From positions 1 through 58,140 of the forward strand of contig CAMBSS010000004.1 of the NCBI GenBank assembly GCA_945870465.1: DNA of 58,140 nucleotides. Direction: 5' to 3'. This DNA is from Bordetella parapertussis (GTDB lineage Bacteria > Pseudomonadota > Gammaproteobacteria > Burkholderiales > SG8-41). The translations under genes were made by a program, and so were the position numbers. Of the stretch, positions 7,883 through 17,844 are shown piece after piece; position 1 is the first letter of the stretch; every line of letters starts with the position of its first letter. A model generated the notes under the pieces. The model was not told the origin of the DNA. It ran no database searches and worked only from the letters and a program-made list of their open reading frames with translations.

Positions 7883-9211
7883 CTAGGCTTCGCGCGCGGC
7901 CTTCTCGGGCAGCGTTGCCGCCGGGACGATGCGGCGCGCCGGAAAGCGCACGGCGAAGCGGCTGCCCTTGCCCGCCTCGCTTTTGATGTCGAGTGTCGCC
8001 TCGTGACGGTTCAGTATGTGCTTGACGATCGCGAGGCCAAGGCCGGTGCCGCCGGTCGCGCGCGAACGGCCGCGGTCGACACGGTAAAAGCGCTCGGTGA
8101 GCCGCGGGATATGCTCGGGCGCGATGCCGATGCCGGAATCGTTGACCGCGAATTCCGCTTCGTTTGCCGAGGCGTGCCAGGTGATGCGCACTTCGCCGCC
8201 GTCCGGCGTGTAGCGCACCGCGTTGGTAACGAGATTGCCCAGCGCGCTGGCGATTTCATTTTCCGCACCCAGCAAATCGAAACCCGGTTCGACTTCGAAG
8301 ATGATGCGGTGCCTGCCGCCGCTCAAAGCCTCGGCCTCGATGCGCATGCGCTTGAGCAGCGGAGCGATGCGCACGCGCTCGTCGAGCGGCGGGCTGGGCG
8401 CCGACTCCAGCGTCGACAGTGTCAGCAGATCGTCGACGATGCGTTCCATGCGCTTGCTCTGCTCGGCCATCAGGTTGATGTAATCGCGCGAGCGCTGCGG
8501 ATCGAGCGGCAGTTCCTTGATGGTTTCGAGAAACCCTGACAGCACGGTGAGCGGCGTGCGCAGTTCGTGCGATACATTGGCCACGAAGTCGCGCCGCATC
8601 GTTTCGAGTTTCTCCAGCCGCGTGACGTCGCGCGACAGCAGCAGCTTTTGCTCATCGCCGTAAGGAATGACCTGCACCGAAAATATGGCGCCGCCGCCTC
8701 GGGTCGTGCGCAGTTCCAGCGGCTGCGCATAATCTCCAGACTCGACGTAGGCGACGAATTCGGGCTGGCGCATGAGGTTGATGAGCGGCTGGCCGACGTC
8801 GGTCTCGACGTTAAGATCAAAATGGGACTCGGCGGTGTCGTTGCACCATTCGATGCGGTTGTCGGCATCCAGTATCACCACGCCGTCGGGATGCGCGCGC
8901 CCGGCCTGCCGGAAACGCACCAGCGTCTTGGCGAGCTGTTGCTGCTGTTTGTTTTTGACCCGCTCAAACCGGTAGAGCAGGGAAAATACGTAGTCCCACA
9001 CGCCGCTGCCCACCGGCACCTTGCCCGCGACCGGAAATTTCAGCCAGCGTGTAAGTGCATCGACGTGCTTCATGTGGTGCAACAGGAGCATGGCCACGCC
9101 GCCGGAAAATGCGATCCAGCCTGCGGTAGCGCCAAACATGTAATGCATGATCCACGCTGCCAGCGCGAGCAGCGCCACCGCCATGACGGTACGTAAGAGA
9201 AGTTTGTCCAC
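7883..9211 (-). CDS. phoR: Phosphate regulon sensor histidine kinase PhoR
   Basis: 442 residues from a GTG start (VDKLLLRT); a TTG 19 codons upstream is less likely. Two N-terminal transmembrane helices (about residues 6-50) enclose almost no periplasmic loop, as in PhoR. A PAS domain is near 105-200. The HisKA box has the phosphorylated histidine at about H215 (NVSHELRTPL). The ATPase domain has NLVTNAVRYTPDGG, FYRVDRGRSR and GTGLGLAIVKHIL. It phosphorylates PhoB when phosphate is scarce and is held inactive through PstSCAB-PhoU when phosphate is plentiful. It is last in the pst-pho operon, 89 bases after phoB. Confidence 0.94.
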   Translation of the reverse strand: MDKLLLRTVMAVALLALAAWIMHYMFGATAGWIAFSGGVAMLLLHHMKHVDALTRWLKFPVAGKVPVGSGVWDYVFSLLYRFERVKNKQQQQLAKTLVRFRQAGRAHPDGVVILDADNRIEWCNDTAESHFDLNVETDVGQPLINLMRQPEFVAYVESGDYAQPLELRTTRGGGAIFSVQVIPYGDEQKLLLSRDVTRLEKLETMRRDFVANVSHELRTPLTVLSGFLETIKELPLDPQRSRDYINLMAEQSKRMERIVDDLLTLSTLESAPSPPLDERVRIAPLLKRMRIEAEALSGGRHRIIFEVEPGFDLLGAENEIASALGNLVTNAVRYTPDGGEVRITWHASANEAEFAVNDSGIGIAPEHIPRLTERFYRVDRGRSRATGGTGLGLAIVKHILNRHEATLDIKSEAGKGSRFAVRFPARRIVPAATLPEKAAREA

Positions 9212-9300
9212 TAGGCGATACGGGCAGGATTTGACCCGGCGATTATCGCATGCCGGCGCCGCCGGCAACGCGGACGGCGAAACTCGTCAGCGGCGGGCGA

Positions 9301-9984
9301 TCAACCGTGCAGGCGGTAACCGGAGCCGCGCACGGTCTCGATCAGGCGGTCGTACCCGGTGGACTCCAGAGCCTGGCGCAGCCGGCGGATATGCACATCG
9401 ACGGTGCGCTCTTCGACGAATACGTGGTCGCCCCATACCTGGTCGAGCAATTGCATGCGACTGTAGACGCGCTCGGGGTGCGTCATGAAAAAATGCAGCA
9501 GCTTGAATTCGGTCGGCCCCAGGCGCAATTCCTGGCCGCTGCCCATGACCCGGTGCGCGGCGGGGTCGAGCTGCAGGCCATCGACGTTGATCAGGTCGTC
9601 GGTGAGCTGCGGGGAGCGCCGGCGCAATACCGCCTTGATGCGCGCCATCAGCTCTTTGGGCGAGAACGGCTTGGTGATGTAATCGTCGGCGCCGGCATCG
9701 AGCCCTTCGACCTTGTCCTGATCCTGGGCGCGCGCCGTCAACATGATGATCGGGATGTCCTTGCTGCGCGCATCGGCGCGCAGCTTGCGCGCGAGCACGG
9801 TGCCGGCCACGTCGGGCAGCATCCAGTCGAGCAGAATAAGGTCCGGCCTTACTTCGCGAATCAGGGCGTCGGCTTCCGCCGCACTGTGCGCGCGCTGCAC
9901 GCGGTGCCCGGCGTGCTCGAGATTGACCGCGATCAGCTCCTGGATCGCCGGTTCGTCTTCAACCACCAGAATATCGCTGCTCAT
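9301..9984 (-). CDS. phoB: Phosphate regulon response regulator PhoB
   Basis: 227 residues, typical OmpR-family length. The receiver domain has the phospho-acceptor D53 in LILLDWMLPD, the acidic pair near residues 10-11 and the switch lysine K105 in TKPFSPKEL. The C-terminal winged helix (about 125-227) includes LLHFFMTHPERVYSR and the recognition region VDVHIRRLRQAL. It activates genes whose promoters carry Pho boxes; candidates are described before pstS and around the glycosyltransferases in this window. It is co-directional with phoU (13-base gap) and phoR. Confidence 0.96.
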   Translation of the reverse strand: MSSDILVVEDEPAIQELIAVNLEHAGHRVQRAHSAAEADALIREVRPDLILLDWMLPDVAGTVLARKLRADARSKDIPIIMLTARAQDQDKVEGLDAGADDYITKPFSPKELMARIKAVLRRRSPQLTDDLINVDGLQLDPAAHRVMGSGQELRLGPTEFKLLHFFMTHPERVYSRMQLLDQVWGDHVFVEERTVDVHIRRLRQALESTGYDRLIETVRGSGYRLHG

Positions 9985-9997
9985 ACCGACGGCCGTA

Positions 9998-10699
9998 TCA
10001 ACTGAGAGCCTCGCGTTCGAGTTCTTCCACCGTCGTATGCCGCACGTCGGTGCCTTTGACGATGTAGATCACCTGCTCCGCCATGTTTTTGGCATGATCA
10101 CCGATGCGTTCGATGGCTTTGGCGATCCACAGGATTTCGAGCGCTTGCGAAATCGTGCGCGGGTCTTCCATCATGAACGTAATCAACTGGCGCACGATGG
10201 CGCGGAACTCCTCGTCGATCGCGAAATCCTCGCGCACGATAGAGGCAGCGGCAGCGGTATCGAGGCGGGCAAGCGCGTCGAGCGCCTTGCGCAGCATGCC
10301 GAGCGCTATATCGCCGACATGCTTGACCGCGGCGATCGGCATGCTCGGCATGCGCGCGCGTCCGTAGCTCATCTTTCCCATGCGCGCGATCTTGGCCGCC
10401 TCGTCGCCGACGCGCTCCAGGTCGGTCACGATCTTGATGACGGCGAGCACCATGCGCAAATCACCAGCGGTCGGTTGCCGGCGGGCGATCAACTGGCTGC
10501 ATTCGTTGTCGATGCTGACTTCGAGAGCGTTGACGCGATGGTCCTCGGCGACCACCTTGTCCAGCGCGTGCACGTCTCCCGACGTCAGACCTTCGATGGC
10601 CGCGAGTATCTGTGATTCGACGAGCCCGCCCATTTCAAGCACGCGCGAGCGCACGTTTTCGAGTTCGATGTCGTATTGCTTTGAGGAATGCTCTGTCAT
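9998..10699 (-). CDS. phoU: Phosphate signalling protein PhoU
   Basis: 233 residues from ATG (TEHSSKQYD), with GGAG nine bases upstream; an in-frame TTG two codons earlier is possible. It has two repeats of a three-helix bundle, each with the acidic metal-binding pattern of the family (ERVGDEAAKIARMG and ERIGDHAKNMAEQV). PhoU links the state of the Pst transporter to PhoR and limits phosphate uptake. It lies between pstB and phoB in one operon. Confidence 0.95.
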   Translation of the reverse strand: MTEHSSKQYDIELENVRSRVLEMGGLVESQILAAIEGLTSGDVHALDKVVAEDHRVNALEVSIDNECSQLIARRQPTAGDLRMVLAVIKIVTDLERVGDEAAKIARMGKMSYGRARMPSMPIAAVKHVGDIALGMLRKALDALARLDTAAAASIVREDFAIDEEFRAIVRQLITFMMEDPRTISQALEILWIAKAIERIGDHAKNMAEQVIYIVKGTDVRHTTVEELEREALS

Positions 10700-10720
10700 G
10701 GTCAATCGCTCCAGGGGCGG

Positions 10721-11494
10721 TCAGCCGAACCGGCCGGTTATGTAATCTTCGGTTTCCTTGCGCTTGGGCTTGATGAAGATGGTGTCGGTCGCGCCGAACT
10801 CGATCAGATCGCCCAAATACATATATGCCGTGAAATCGGACACCCGCGCAGCCTGCTGCATGTTGTGCGTGACGATGACCACCGTGTAATCCGTCTTGAG
10901 CTCATCGATGAGTTCTTCGATGCGCGAGGTTGAAATCGGGTCGAGCGCGGAGCACGGTTCATCGAGCAGAAGGACTTCGGGCTTGATCGCGATGCCGCGC
11001 GCAATGCACAGGCGCTGCTGCTGGCCGCCGGAGAGACTCGCACCGCTCTGGTTCAACTTGTCCTTGACCTCTTTCCACAACGCGGCCTTGGACAGCGCCC
11101 ACTCGACGCGCTCGTCCATCTGGCCGCGGCTCATGCTTTCGTACAGCTTCACGCCGAACGCGATGTTGTCGTAGATCGACATTGGAAACGGCGTTGGCTT
11201 CTGAAACACCATGCCGACCTTGGCGCGCAAGAGGGTGATGTCCTGCTCCTTGGCGAGGATATTCGCGCCGTCAAGGCGGATTTCGCCCTCCGCGCGCTGC
11301 CCGGGGTAGAGTTCGTAAAGCCGGTTGAAAACCCGCAGTAGCGTCGATTTTCCGCAGCCGGAAGGGCCGATGAAAGCGGTCACTTTTTTCTCCGCGATCT
11401 GCATCGACACGTTCTTGATCGCTTGAAACTTGCCGTAATAGAAATTAAGGTTCGTGACGGTCAGTTTCGGGTTTTCGATTTGCACTTCGCTCAT
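10721..11494 (-). CDS. pstB: Phosphate ABC transporter ATP-binding protein PstB
   Basis: 257 residues from the ATG of [10 protein letters not shown]. The open frame continues upstream, but that part is antisense-frame noise over pstA. Walker A is GPSGCGKST at residues 43-51; the ABC signature is LSGGQQQR, Walker B is VLLLDEP, and the switch histidine is in VVIVTHNM. The Q-loop region reads [16 protein letters not shown], typical of PstB. It powers high-affinity phosphate import and takes part in signalling through PhoU. Confidence 0.96.
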   Translation of the reverse strand: MSEVQIENPKLTVTNLNFYYGKFQAIKNVSMQIAEKKVTAFIGPSGCGKSTLLRVFNRLYELYPGQRAEGEIRLDGANILAKEQDITLLRAKVGMVFQKPTPFPMSIYDNIAFGVKLYESMSRGQMDERVEWALSKAALWKEVKDKLNQSGASLSGGQQQRLCIARGIAIKPEVLLLDEPCSALDPISTSRIEELIDELKTDYTVVIVTHNMQQAARVSDFTAYMYLGDLIEFGATDTIFIKPKRKETEDYITGRFG

Positions 11495-11514
11495 GGCGGG
11501 GTCCGTGGATTGGG

Positions 11515-12378
11515 CTATTGTTGCGGCTCGCGCCGGAAGAGGACACGGGCGGCGATGTTCAGCGCGAGTACCGCGAGGGTGATGAGGATGGCGCCGCCCC
11601 ACGCCAGCCGCTGCCAGTCGGGGTACGGGCTCATCGCAAACTGGAATATGACGACCGGCAGGTTGGCCATCGGCGCATTCATGTCGAGCGAGAAGAACTG
11701 GTTGTTCAACGCGGTGAACAGCAGCGGCGCGGTCTCGCCGCTGATGCGCGCCACCGCCAGCAGGACGCCGGTGATGATGCCGGCCTTGGCCGCGCGGTAA
11801 GAAATGAACACGATCATCTTCCACGCCGGCGCGCCCAGCGAAACCGCCGCCTCGCGCAGGCTGTCGGGCACCAGCTTTAACATGTCGTCGGTGGTGCGCA
11901 CCACCACCGGAATCACGATCAGCGACAGGGCCAGCGCGCCGCCCCAGCCCGAAAAATGTTTGACCTGCGCGACGTAGATCGAATAGATGAAGAGACCGAT
12001 CACGATCGACGGCGCCGACAACAGGATGTCGTTGATGAAGCGCGTCGCGGGTGCCAACCAGCCGCGGCGGCCGAATTCGGCGAGATAGGTGCCGGCCAGC
12101 ATGCCGATCGGCGTGCCGATCAGGGTGGCCATTGCCGCCATCATCAGGCTGCCGACGATCGCATTGAGCAGGCCACCATCGCTGCCGGGCGGCGGCGTGT
12201 TCAGCGTGAACAGGCTCGGGCGCAGCGCGTTGAATCCCTCGTAAAACAGCGTGATCAGTATCCACGCCAGCCAGAACAGGCCGAACGCCAGCGTCAGGCT
12301 GGAAACAAACAGCAGCACCGCGTTGACGACGCGGCGGCGCCGGTAGATCGGATTGTCGGAAGAGATCGCGCTCGCCAT
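11515..12378 (-). CDS. pstA: Phosphate ABC transporter permease PstA
   Basis: 287 residues from the second of two adjacent ATGs, preceded by AGGAG seven bases away. Six transmembrane helices; the ATPase-contact loop contains [15 protein letters not shown], and the family motif [12 protein letters not shown] is present. It forms the membrane channel with PstC, whose stop codon lies nine bases upstream of this start. Confidence 0.95.
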   Translation of the reverse strand: MASAISSDNPIYRRRRVVNAVLLFVSSLTLAFGLFWLAWILITLFYEGFNALRPSLFTLNTPPPGSDGGLLNAIVGSLMMAAMATLIGTPIGMLAGTYLAEFGRRGWLAPATRFINDILLSAPSIVIGLFIYSIYVAQVKHFSGWGGALALSLIVIPVVVRTTDDMLKLVPDSLREAAVSLGAPAWKMIVFISYRAAKAGIITGVLLAVARISGETAPLLFTALNNQFFSLDMNAPMANLPVVIFQFAMSPYPDWQRLAWGGAILITLAVLALNIAARVLFRREPQQ

Positions 12379-12387
12379 CATTTTCTC

Positions 12388-13404
12388 CTAGGTCTGCTTG
12401 CCTTCGCTGAGGGCAAGCCGCATCAACATCAGCTTCGACAGCGCGAGTACGATGGTCGTGATCAGGAACAGGATCAAACCCAGCTCGATCAGCGCCGACG
12501 AGTGCAGGTCCCCGACCGCTTCCGTGAATTCGTTGGCGAGCGACGAGGCGATGCTGTTGCCGGGCGCCAGCAGTGAAGTGCTGAGCCGGTGGGCATTACC
12601 GATGACGAAAGTCACCGCCATGGTTTCACCGAGCGCGCGGCCGAGCCCGAGCATGATGCCGCCGACGACGCCGATTTTCGTGTACGGCAAAACCACGTGC
12701 CACACAACCTCCCAGGTCGTCGCACCGAGGCCGTAGGCGGACTCCTTGAACATCGGGGGCACCAGTTCAAAGACGTCGCGCATGACGGCGGTGATGAACG
12801 GGATCACCATCACTGCCAGAATGATGCCGGCGGTCAGCATGCCGATGCCCATCGAGGGCCCCTTGAACAACGGGCCGAAGATCGGCAGCGCACCGAAGGT
12901 CTTGATCAGCGCCGGCTGCACGTATTGGGCAAACAGCGGCGCAAAGACGAACAGCCCCCACATGCCGTAGATGATGCTGGGAATAGCGGCGAGCATTTCG
13001 ATCGCGGTGCCAAGGGGGCGCTTGAGCCAGTTCGGCGACAGCTCCGTCAAAAACAGCGCGATGCCGAAACTGACGGGAATGCCGATGATCATGGCGATGG
13101 CTGAACTCACCAGCGTGCCGTAGATCGGCACCAGCGCGCCGAATTCCTCCTTGACCGGGTCCCATTCATCGACGAAGAGGAATTCAAAACCGAATTTCGA
13201 AAGGGTCAACTGGCTGTGGTAGACCAGCGATATCAGAATTGCGGCCAGGATCGAAAAAACGAAGAACGCGAAAAATCGCGTCAGGTTTTTGAAACATGCG
13301 TCCATCCAGGCTGCCCTTCCCGGTGCTGGGGGTTGTTCATTATAGTGCTTTGCGGCAGCGTTTTCGAACGGCGGCGCGCTCATTACTGCATCGGGGCCTG
13401 GCAT
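12388..13404 (-). CDS. pstC: Phosphate ABC transporter permease PstC
   Basis: 338 residues with six helices after a 45-residue hydrophilic N-terminus. The coupling loop reads [16 protein letters not shown], and [18 protein letters not shown] is the PstC-type motif near the C-terminus. An inner ATG seven codons down is an alternative start; the outer one has AGGG eight bases upstream. It pairs with PstA. A stem-loop separates it from pstS. Confidence 0.95.
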   Translation of the reverse strand: MPGPDAVMSAPPFENAAAKHYNEQPPAPGRAAWMDACFKNLTRFFAFFVFSILAAILISLVYHSQLTLSKFGFEFLFVDEWDPVKEEFGALVPIYGTLVSSAIAMIIGIPVSFGIALFLTELSPNWLKRPLGTAIEMLAAIPSIIYGMWGLFVFAPLFAQYVQPALIKTFGALPIFGPLFKGPSMGIGMLTAGIILAVMVIPFITAVMRDVFELVPPMFKESAYGLGATTWEVVWHVVLPYTKIGVVGGIMLGLGRALGETMAVTFVIGNAHRLSTSLLAPGNSIASSLANEFTEAVGDLHSSALIELGLILFLITTIVLALSKLMLMRLALSEGKQT

Positions 13405-13422
13405 GGGTAAACCCTACAAAAC

Positions 13423-13445
13423 GCGAGGGGCCCAGCGCCCCTCGC
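13423..13445 (-). terminator. Stem-loop between pstS and pstC (partial terminator)
   Basis: An eight-base-pair GC stem (GCGAGGGG with CCCCTCGC) with a 7-base loop lies in the pstS-pstC gap. On the transcribed minus strand it is followed by GTTTTG, a poor U-tract. Such hairpins commonly trim or stabilise the abundant pstS message while allowing some read-through to the transporter genes. Confidence 0.6.
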
Positions 13446-13485
13446 TTCAACCGGATAGACTTGTTGCTCGTGTTTGGAGCGGAAC

Positions 13486-14535
13486 TCAATACGCGATCGG
13501 CTTGCCTGAGCCGTCCTGAATTTTCTTCCACTCCGCCTGCACCTGTTTGACGACGGTATCCGGCATCGGCACATAGTCGAGATCGAGCGCCAGCTTGTCG
13601 CCGCTCTCGTAGGCCCAGTTGAAGAACTTGAGCGCGATCGCGCCGTTCTCGGGCTTGTCCTGCTTCTTGTGCATCAGTATGAAGGTAGCGCCCGTGAGTG
13701 GCCAGCTTTCCTTGCCCGGCTGGTCGGTCAGCATCAGGTAGAAGCCAGGCGCCTTGCTCCAGTCCGCGTTGGCGGCAGCGGCACGAAAGGTCTTGTCGTC
13801 GGGGCCGACGAACACACCGTCCTTGTTCTGCAGCAAGGCGTAAGTCATCTTGTTCTGCAACGCGTAGGCATATTCGACATAGCCGATCGACCCCGTCAGG
13901 CGCTGCACGTAGGCGGCCACACCTTCGTTGCCCTTGCCGGAAACGCCGGTAGCCCATTTCACCGAGGTGTTGTTGCCGACCTTGTCTTTCCACTCGGCGC
14001 TGACCTTCGACAGGTAGTTGGTGAAAATGAAGGTCGTGCCGGAACCGTCGGACCGCGCAACCACCGTGATGTCCTGATCGGGCAGCTTAACGCCTTTGTT
14101 CAGCGCGGCGATCGCGGGCGCATTCCACTTGGTGATCTTGCCAAGATAAATATCGGCGATCACCGCGCCGGTGAGGCGTATACCGCCCGGCTTGATGCCC
14201 TCAATATTCATCACCGGCACGACACCGCCCATGACCATCGGGAACTGCACGAGGCCTTCTTTTTCCAGTTGCTCGGCAGTGAGCGGCGCATCGGTCGCGC
14301 CGAAATCGACCGTCTTGGCGGTAATTTGCTTGATGCCGCCACCCGACCCGATCGACTGATAGTTCATGCCGACGCCGGTCTTGGCCTTGTAGGCTTCGGC
14401 CCACTTCGAGTAGAGCGGATAGGGAAAGGTCGCGCCGGCGCCAGTGATGTCGGCGGCGACTGCGGGGTTCGCCGCGGCGAGCCCCAGCGCCATCGCGGCA
14501 CACGCGATAAATCGTTGGACGGATGCGGATTTCAT
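13486..14535 (-). CDS. pstS: Periplasmic phosphate-binding protein PstS
   Basis: 349 residues from the ATG of MKSASVQRF, with GGAGA seven bases upstream; the 13 codons before it are not needed. A signal peptide ends at PAVAA/DITGAG. The mature start GAGATFPYPLY and the phosphate-binding stretches (SIGSGGGIKQ, DFGATDAPLT, RSDGSGTTFIFTNYL) are all present. It is the first gene of pstSCAB-phoUBR and has a good Pho box upstream. Confidence 0.97.
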   Translation of the reverse strand: MKSASVQRFIACAAMALGLAAANPAVAADITGAGATFPYPLYSKWAEAYKAKTGVGMNYQSIGSGGGIKQITAKTVDFGATDAPLTAEQLEKEGLVQFPMVMGGVVPVMNIEGIKPGGIRLTGAVIADIYLGKITKWNAPAIAALNKGVKLPDQDITVVARSDGSGTTFIFTNYLSKVSAEWKDKVGNNTSVKWATGVSGKGNEGVAAYVQRLTGSIGYVEYAYALQNKMTYALLQNKDGVFVGPDDKTFRAAAANADWSKAPGFYLMLTDQPGKESWPLTGATFILMHKKQDKPENGAIALKFFNWAYESGDKLALDLDYVPMPDTVVKQVQAEWKKIQDGSGKPIAY

Positions 14536-14583
14536 GGTTTGTCTCCAGTTGGCATGCACGATGGGAATCTGCAAGATGGGCGC

Positions 14584-14617
14584 ATGATAAACGCCGATTG
14601 TTACAGCTTCGTGACGT
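14584..14617 (-). promoter_or_regulatory. Pho box and -10 element of pstS
   Basis: On the minus strand ACGTCAC (14617-14611), four bases, CTGTAAC (14606-14600), ten bases, TATCAT (14589-14584). This is the standard PhoB promoter layout: two 7-base repeats at 11-base spacing replacing the -35, then a -10 with five of six consensus positions. It lies about 50 bases before the pstS ATG. Confidence 0.72.
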
Positions 14618-14756
14618 GCGGTGCCTGTTCCCGCTGGAGACCGGATGACGACATGAGACTGATATCATGCGGCATGCAAGGAATGCCCGGGCGCGGCGAC
14701 TAACCCCGACACGCGCCGGCCATGACGGGCGCCTTCCTTTTCAGGAGAACGGTTCC

Positions 14757-15389
14757 ATGAACGTCATTCGCAATGCATTGCTCGCGCTCGGCGCGACGCT
14801 CGTTTTTACCGGCGCGACTGCGGGTTACGCGCAGACCGGCAAACCTGCCGCGGCTCCCGCTACCGCGAAAGCCACCTTCGCCGGCGGCTGCTTCTGGTGC
14901 ATGGAGCAACCGTTCGACGTGCTGCCCGGCGTGGTCTCCACTACCTCCGGCTATGCCGGCGGCCAGAAAAAAAATCCGACCTATGAGGAGGTTTCATCGG
15001 GACGCACCGGCCATACGGAAGTCGTGCAGGTCGTCTACGATCCTAAGAAAGTGACTTACGACAAGCTGCTCGAGGTGTTCTGGCGCAACATCGATCCCAC
15101 GGTCAAAGACCAGCAGTTTTGCGACCGCGGCTCTCAGTATCGCTCCGGGATTTTTTATCACGACGAAGACCAGCGGCGTCTTGCCGAAGCGTCAAAATCG
15201 GCACTCGACCGCAACAAGCCGTTCAGCGCCCCGATTGTCACGGAGATCACCCGCGCCGCGGAGTTCTATCCTGCCGAGGATTACCACCAGGATTTCTATA
15301 TGAAAAATCCGCTGCGCTACAAGTATTACCGCAGCGGCTGCGGACGCGACAACCGCCTGAAAGAGCTGTGGGGCAAGGCGCCGGAGTAG
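14757..15389 (+). CDS. msrA: Peptide-methionine (S)-S-oxide reductase MsrA, exported
   Basis: 210 residues from the ATG with CAGGAG ten bases upstream. Residues 1-25 form a signal peptide (hydrophobic core, then GYA/QTG), so it should repair oxidised methionines in periplasmic proteins. The catalytic cysteine is C45 in GGCFWCME. The rest is a standard MsrA domain (SGYAGG, YEEVSSGRTGHTE, FCDRGSQYRSGIF, PAEDYHQDF). No msrB accompanies it. The next gene begins 18 bases downstream. Confidence 0.95.
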   Translation: MNVIRNALLALGATLVFTGATAGYAQTGKPAAAPATAKATFAGGCFWCMEQPFDVLPGVVSTTSGYAGGQKKNPTYEEVSSGRTGHTEVVQVVYDPKKVTYDKLLEVFWRNIDPTVKDQQFCDRGSQYRSGIFYHDEDQRRLAEASKSALDRNKPFSAPIVTEITRAAEFYPAEDYHQDFYMKNPLRYKYYRSGCGRDNRLKELWGKAPE

Positions 15390-15406
15390 CGGCCGCTGCC
15401 GTCCCC

Positions 15407-16516
15407 GTGAAGCGCGTGGTGCTGGTCGGGGGCGGCCACAGCCATATCGAGGTGGTGCGCCGGTTCGGCGCGCACCCTGTTCCGAATAGCGAAATCACTC
15501 TTGTCGACACGGCGCGTTTTGCCACATATACGGGCATGCTGCCAGGCCTTGTCGCGGGTCACTACGATTTTCACGATTGCCGCATCGATCTCGCCTCACT
15601 CGCGCATCGGGCCAAGGCCCGCTTCGAGCAGGCAAGTGCGTACGCTATCGATACCACGCAACGTCAGCTCGCATTGAGTGACGGCACGTCTCTTGATTAC
15701 GACCTGATCTCGCTCGATGTAGGATCGGTGCCGTCTACCGCCGGAGTCGCTGGCGCAGCCGGTCATGCAATTGCCGTAAAGCCGTTTTCCGGCTTTATCC
15801 AGCAGTGGGACAACCTGGTTGAGAGAGCGCGCTCCGGCCAACTGCGAAATGTCGTAGTAGTCGGCGGCGGTGCCGCAGGCGTCGAACTCGTGCTGGCCAT
15901 GCAATACCGGCTGACGCAATTGGCAACGCCGCGCTTTGCGCTCATGTCCGATGCGCACGCCCTGTTGCCCGACCACAACCCCGGCACGCGCGCCGCGCTG
16001 GAACACCTGCTGTCGCAACGCGGAATTGAAGTGCATCTCAATTCGCGCATCGAGCGCGTGGAACCCTCGGCAGTCGTGACGTCCAACGGGGCCCGCATTG
16101 CAACCGACGCGACCATCTGGGCGACCGGTGCCGGTGCGCCGGCATGGTTGGCCAATACGGGACTCACACTCGACGCGCGGGGCTTTGTCGCCGTCGATGA
16201 GCACCTGCAATCAACTTCGCATGGCGGGGTGTTTGCGGCGGGCGATTGCGCAACGATACAGGGACACGCCGATCCCAAGTCCGGCGTGTATGCGGTGCGC
16301 CAGGGGCCGCCACTCGCGGAAAATTTGCGCAACGCGTTGAGCGGCAAGCCACTTGCGAAATACCGTCCGCAGCGTTTGGCGCTGGCTTTGATCAGCGGCG
16401 GAAACAAATACGCGGTTGCGTCGTATGGTCGATATAAGCTGGCAGGTGCATGGGTATGGCGCTGGAAGAATTACATCGACCGCAATTTTGTTGCGCGCTA
16501 CAACTTGAAAACCTGA
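15407..16516 (+). CDS. FAD/NAD(P)-dependent oxidoreductase of the SelD-partner type
   Basis: 369 residues from a GTG start. The open frame extends upstream over msrA but homology starts at VKRVVLVGGGHSHIEVVRR. A first dinucleotide fold (GGGHSHIE) binds FAD, and a second (VVVVGGGAAGVELVLAM, about residues 145-160) binds NAD(P)H. DGTSLDYDLISLDVGS and GVFAAGDCA near residue 280 are typical of the pyridine nucleotide-disulfide oxidoreductase group found fused to SelD in some genomes or free-standing in others. There is no redox-active CxxxxC pair, so it resembles NDH-2-like enzymes rather than disulfide reductases. No selD is in this window. The electron acceptor is unknown. Confidence 0.85.
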   Translation: MKRVVLVGGGHSHIEVVRRFGAHPVPNSEITLVDTARFATYTGMLPGLVAGHYDFHDCRIDLASLAHRAKARFEQASAYAIDTTQRQLALSDGTSLDYDLISLDVGSVPSTAGVAGAAGHAIAVKPFSGFIQQWDNLVERARSGQLRNVVVVGGGAAGVELVLAMQYRLTQLATPRFALMSDAHALLPDHNPGTRAALEHLLSQRGIEVHLNSRIERVEPSAVVTSNGARIATDATIWATGAGAPAWLANTGLTLDARGFVAVDEHLQSTSHGGVFAAGDCATIQGHADPKSGVYAVRQGPPLAENLRNALSGKPLAKYRPQRLALALISGGNKYAVASYGRYKLAGAWVWRWKNYIDRNFVARYNLKT

Positions 16517-16523
16517 CCGCTCG

Positions 16524-17723
16524 TTAAGTCAGCTTAACGCGCGCAAATTTTCGCTTGCCTACCTGCACCACGACCTGCATACCGGCGGCGAGCTTGAGCG
16601 CCTTGTCGCTGACCTTTTCACCGTCGAGCTTGACGCCGCCCTGCGCAATCATGCGCAATGACTCCGAGGTGCTCGCGGTCAACCCGGCTTCCTTCAGCAG
16701 GTTCGCGATCGCGATTCCGTCCGCGCCGGCGGTTACGGTCGCTTCGGCAATGTCAGCCGGTATCTCGCCCTGTTTGAAACGCGATTCAAAATCGGCGAGT
16801 GCCGAGGCCGCGGCCGCCTGGGAGTGGAAACGCGCCACGATTTCCTGCGCGAACCCGACCTTGATATCGCGCGGATTGCGGCCTTCTTCGACTTCTTTTT
16901 TCCACTGCCTGACGGTGGCGAGCGGCGCGAACGACAGCAGCTCGATATAGCGCCACATCAGCACGTCGGACGCCGACATCAGCTTGCCGAACATGTCGTT
17001 CGGACTATCGGTAATGCCGACGTAGTTGGCCAGCGATTTCGACATCTTGTTGACGCCGTCGAGACCTTCGAGCAAAGGCATCGTCAATATGCATTGCGGC
17101 GGCTGCGCGTAGTGCTTCTGCAGTTCGCGCCCCATCAGCAGATTGAATTTCTGGTCGGTACCGCCGAGCTCGAGGTCTGCTTTCAACGCCACTGAATCGT
17201 AGCCCTGCACCAGCGGGTAGAGAAACTCGTGGATAGCAATCGGCTGGTTCGTTTTGTAACGCTTGCCGAAATCGTCGCGCTCGAGCATGCGCGCGACCGT
17301 ATGCGTTGCAGCGAGCTTGATCATGTCGGCCGACGAGAACTTGTCCATCCACGTCGAGTTGAAAGCAATCTCGGTCTTGCCTGCGTCCAGTATCTTGAAC
17401 ACCTGCGCGGTATAGGTTTTGGCGTTGGCCGCGACCGCTTCGCGCGTCAGCGGCGGGCGCGTGGCATTTTTGCCAGTGGGGTCGCCGATCATGCCGGTGA
17501 AGTCGCCGATCAGGAACACGACGTGATGGCCGAGATCCTGCATCTGCCGCAGCTGGTTGATGAGCACGGTATGTCCGATGTGCAGGTCGGGCGCGGTCGG
17601 ATCAAAGCCCGCTTTGACGCGCAGCGGCCGGCCGGATTTCAGCTTATCGACCAATTCGGCCTCGACCAAAAGCTCATCGCAGCCACGTTTGATGATTTCG
17701 AGCTGCTCGGTCAGCGCTGCCAC
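16524..17723 (-). CDS. tyrS: Tyrosyl-tRNA synthetase
   Basis: 399 residues from a GTG with AAGG five bases upstream. Class I signatures HIGH (48-51) and KMSKS (226-230); tyrosine-site residues in [11 protein letters not shown] and [13 protein letters not shown]-terminal S4 RNA-binding domain spans about 334-395. It charges tRNA-Tyr in the cytoplasm. It is divergent from the LytM peptidase, an arrangement common in betaproteobacteria. Confidence 0.97.
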   Translation of the reverse strand: MAALTEQLEIIKRGCDELLVEAELVDKLKSGRPLRVKAGFDPTAPDLHIGHTVLINQLRQMQDLGHHVVFLIGDFTGMIGDPTGKNATRPPLTREAVAANAKTYTAQVFKILDAGKTEIAFNSTWMDKFSSADMIKLAATHTVARMLERDDFGKRYKTNQPIAIHEFLYPLVQGYDSVALKADLELGGTDQKFNLLMGRELQKHYAQPPQCILTMPLLEGLDGVNKMSKSLANYVGITDSPNDMFGKLMSASDVLMWRYIELLSFAPLATVRQWKKEVEEGRNPRDIKVGFAQEIVARFHSQAAAASALADFESRFKQGEIPADIAEATVTAGADGIAIANLLKEAGLTASTSESLRMIAQGGVKLDGEKVSDKALKLAAGMQVVVQVGKRKFARVKLT

Positions 17724-17749
17724 AGTGGCCTTGAGATGATCATAGTGTA

Positions 17750-17764
17750 TTTCACAATGTGAAA
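17750..17764. promoter_or_regulatory. 15-bp perfect palindrome between tyrS and the LytM gene
   Basis: TTTCAC-AAT-GTGAAA, symmetrical around 17757, lies 27 bases before the tyrS GTG. It could be an operator or simply part of the tyrS leader. No regulator is suggested by the context. Confidence 0.3.
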
Positions 17765-17844
17765 GCCAGGGTTGCGCACCCCTACCATTCTGCTAAGCTT
17801 GCCGCGTCGCTCCAAATGGGGCTTTAAGATAATATGCTAAAAGC

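Noticed and set aside
11495..12265. 257-codon upstream extension of pstB
   Set aside because: Overlaps pstA in another frame; the translation is not transporter-like and pstB has its own ATG and start motif.
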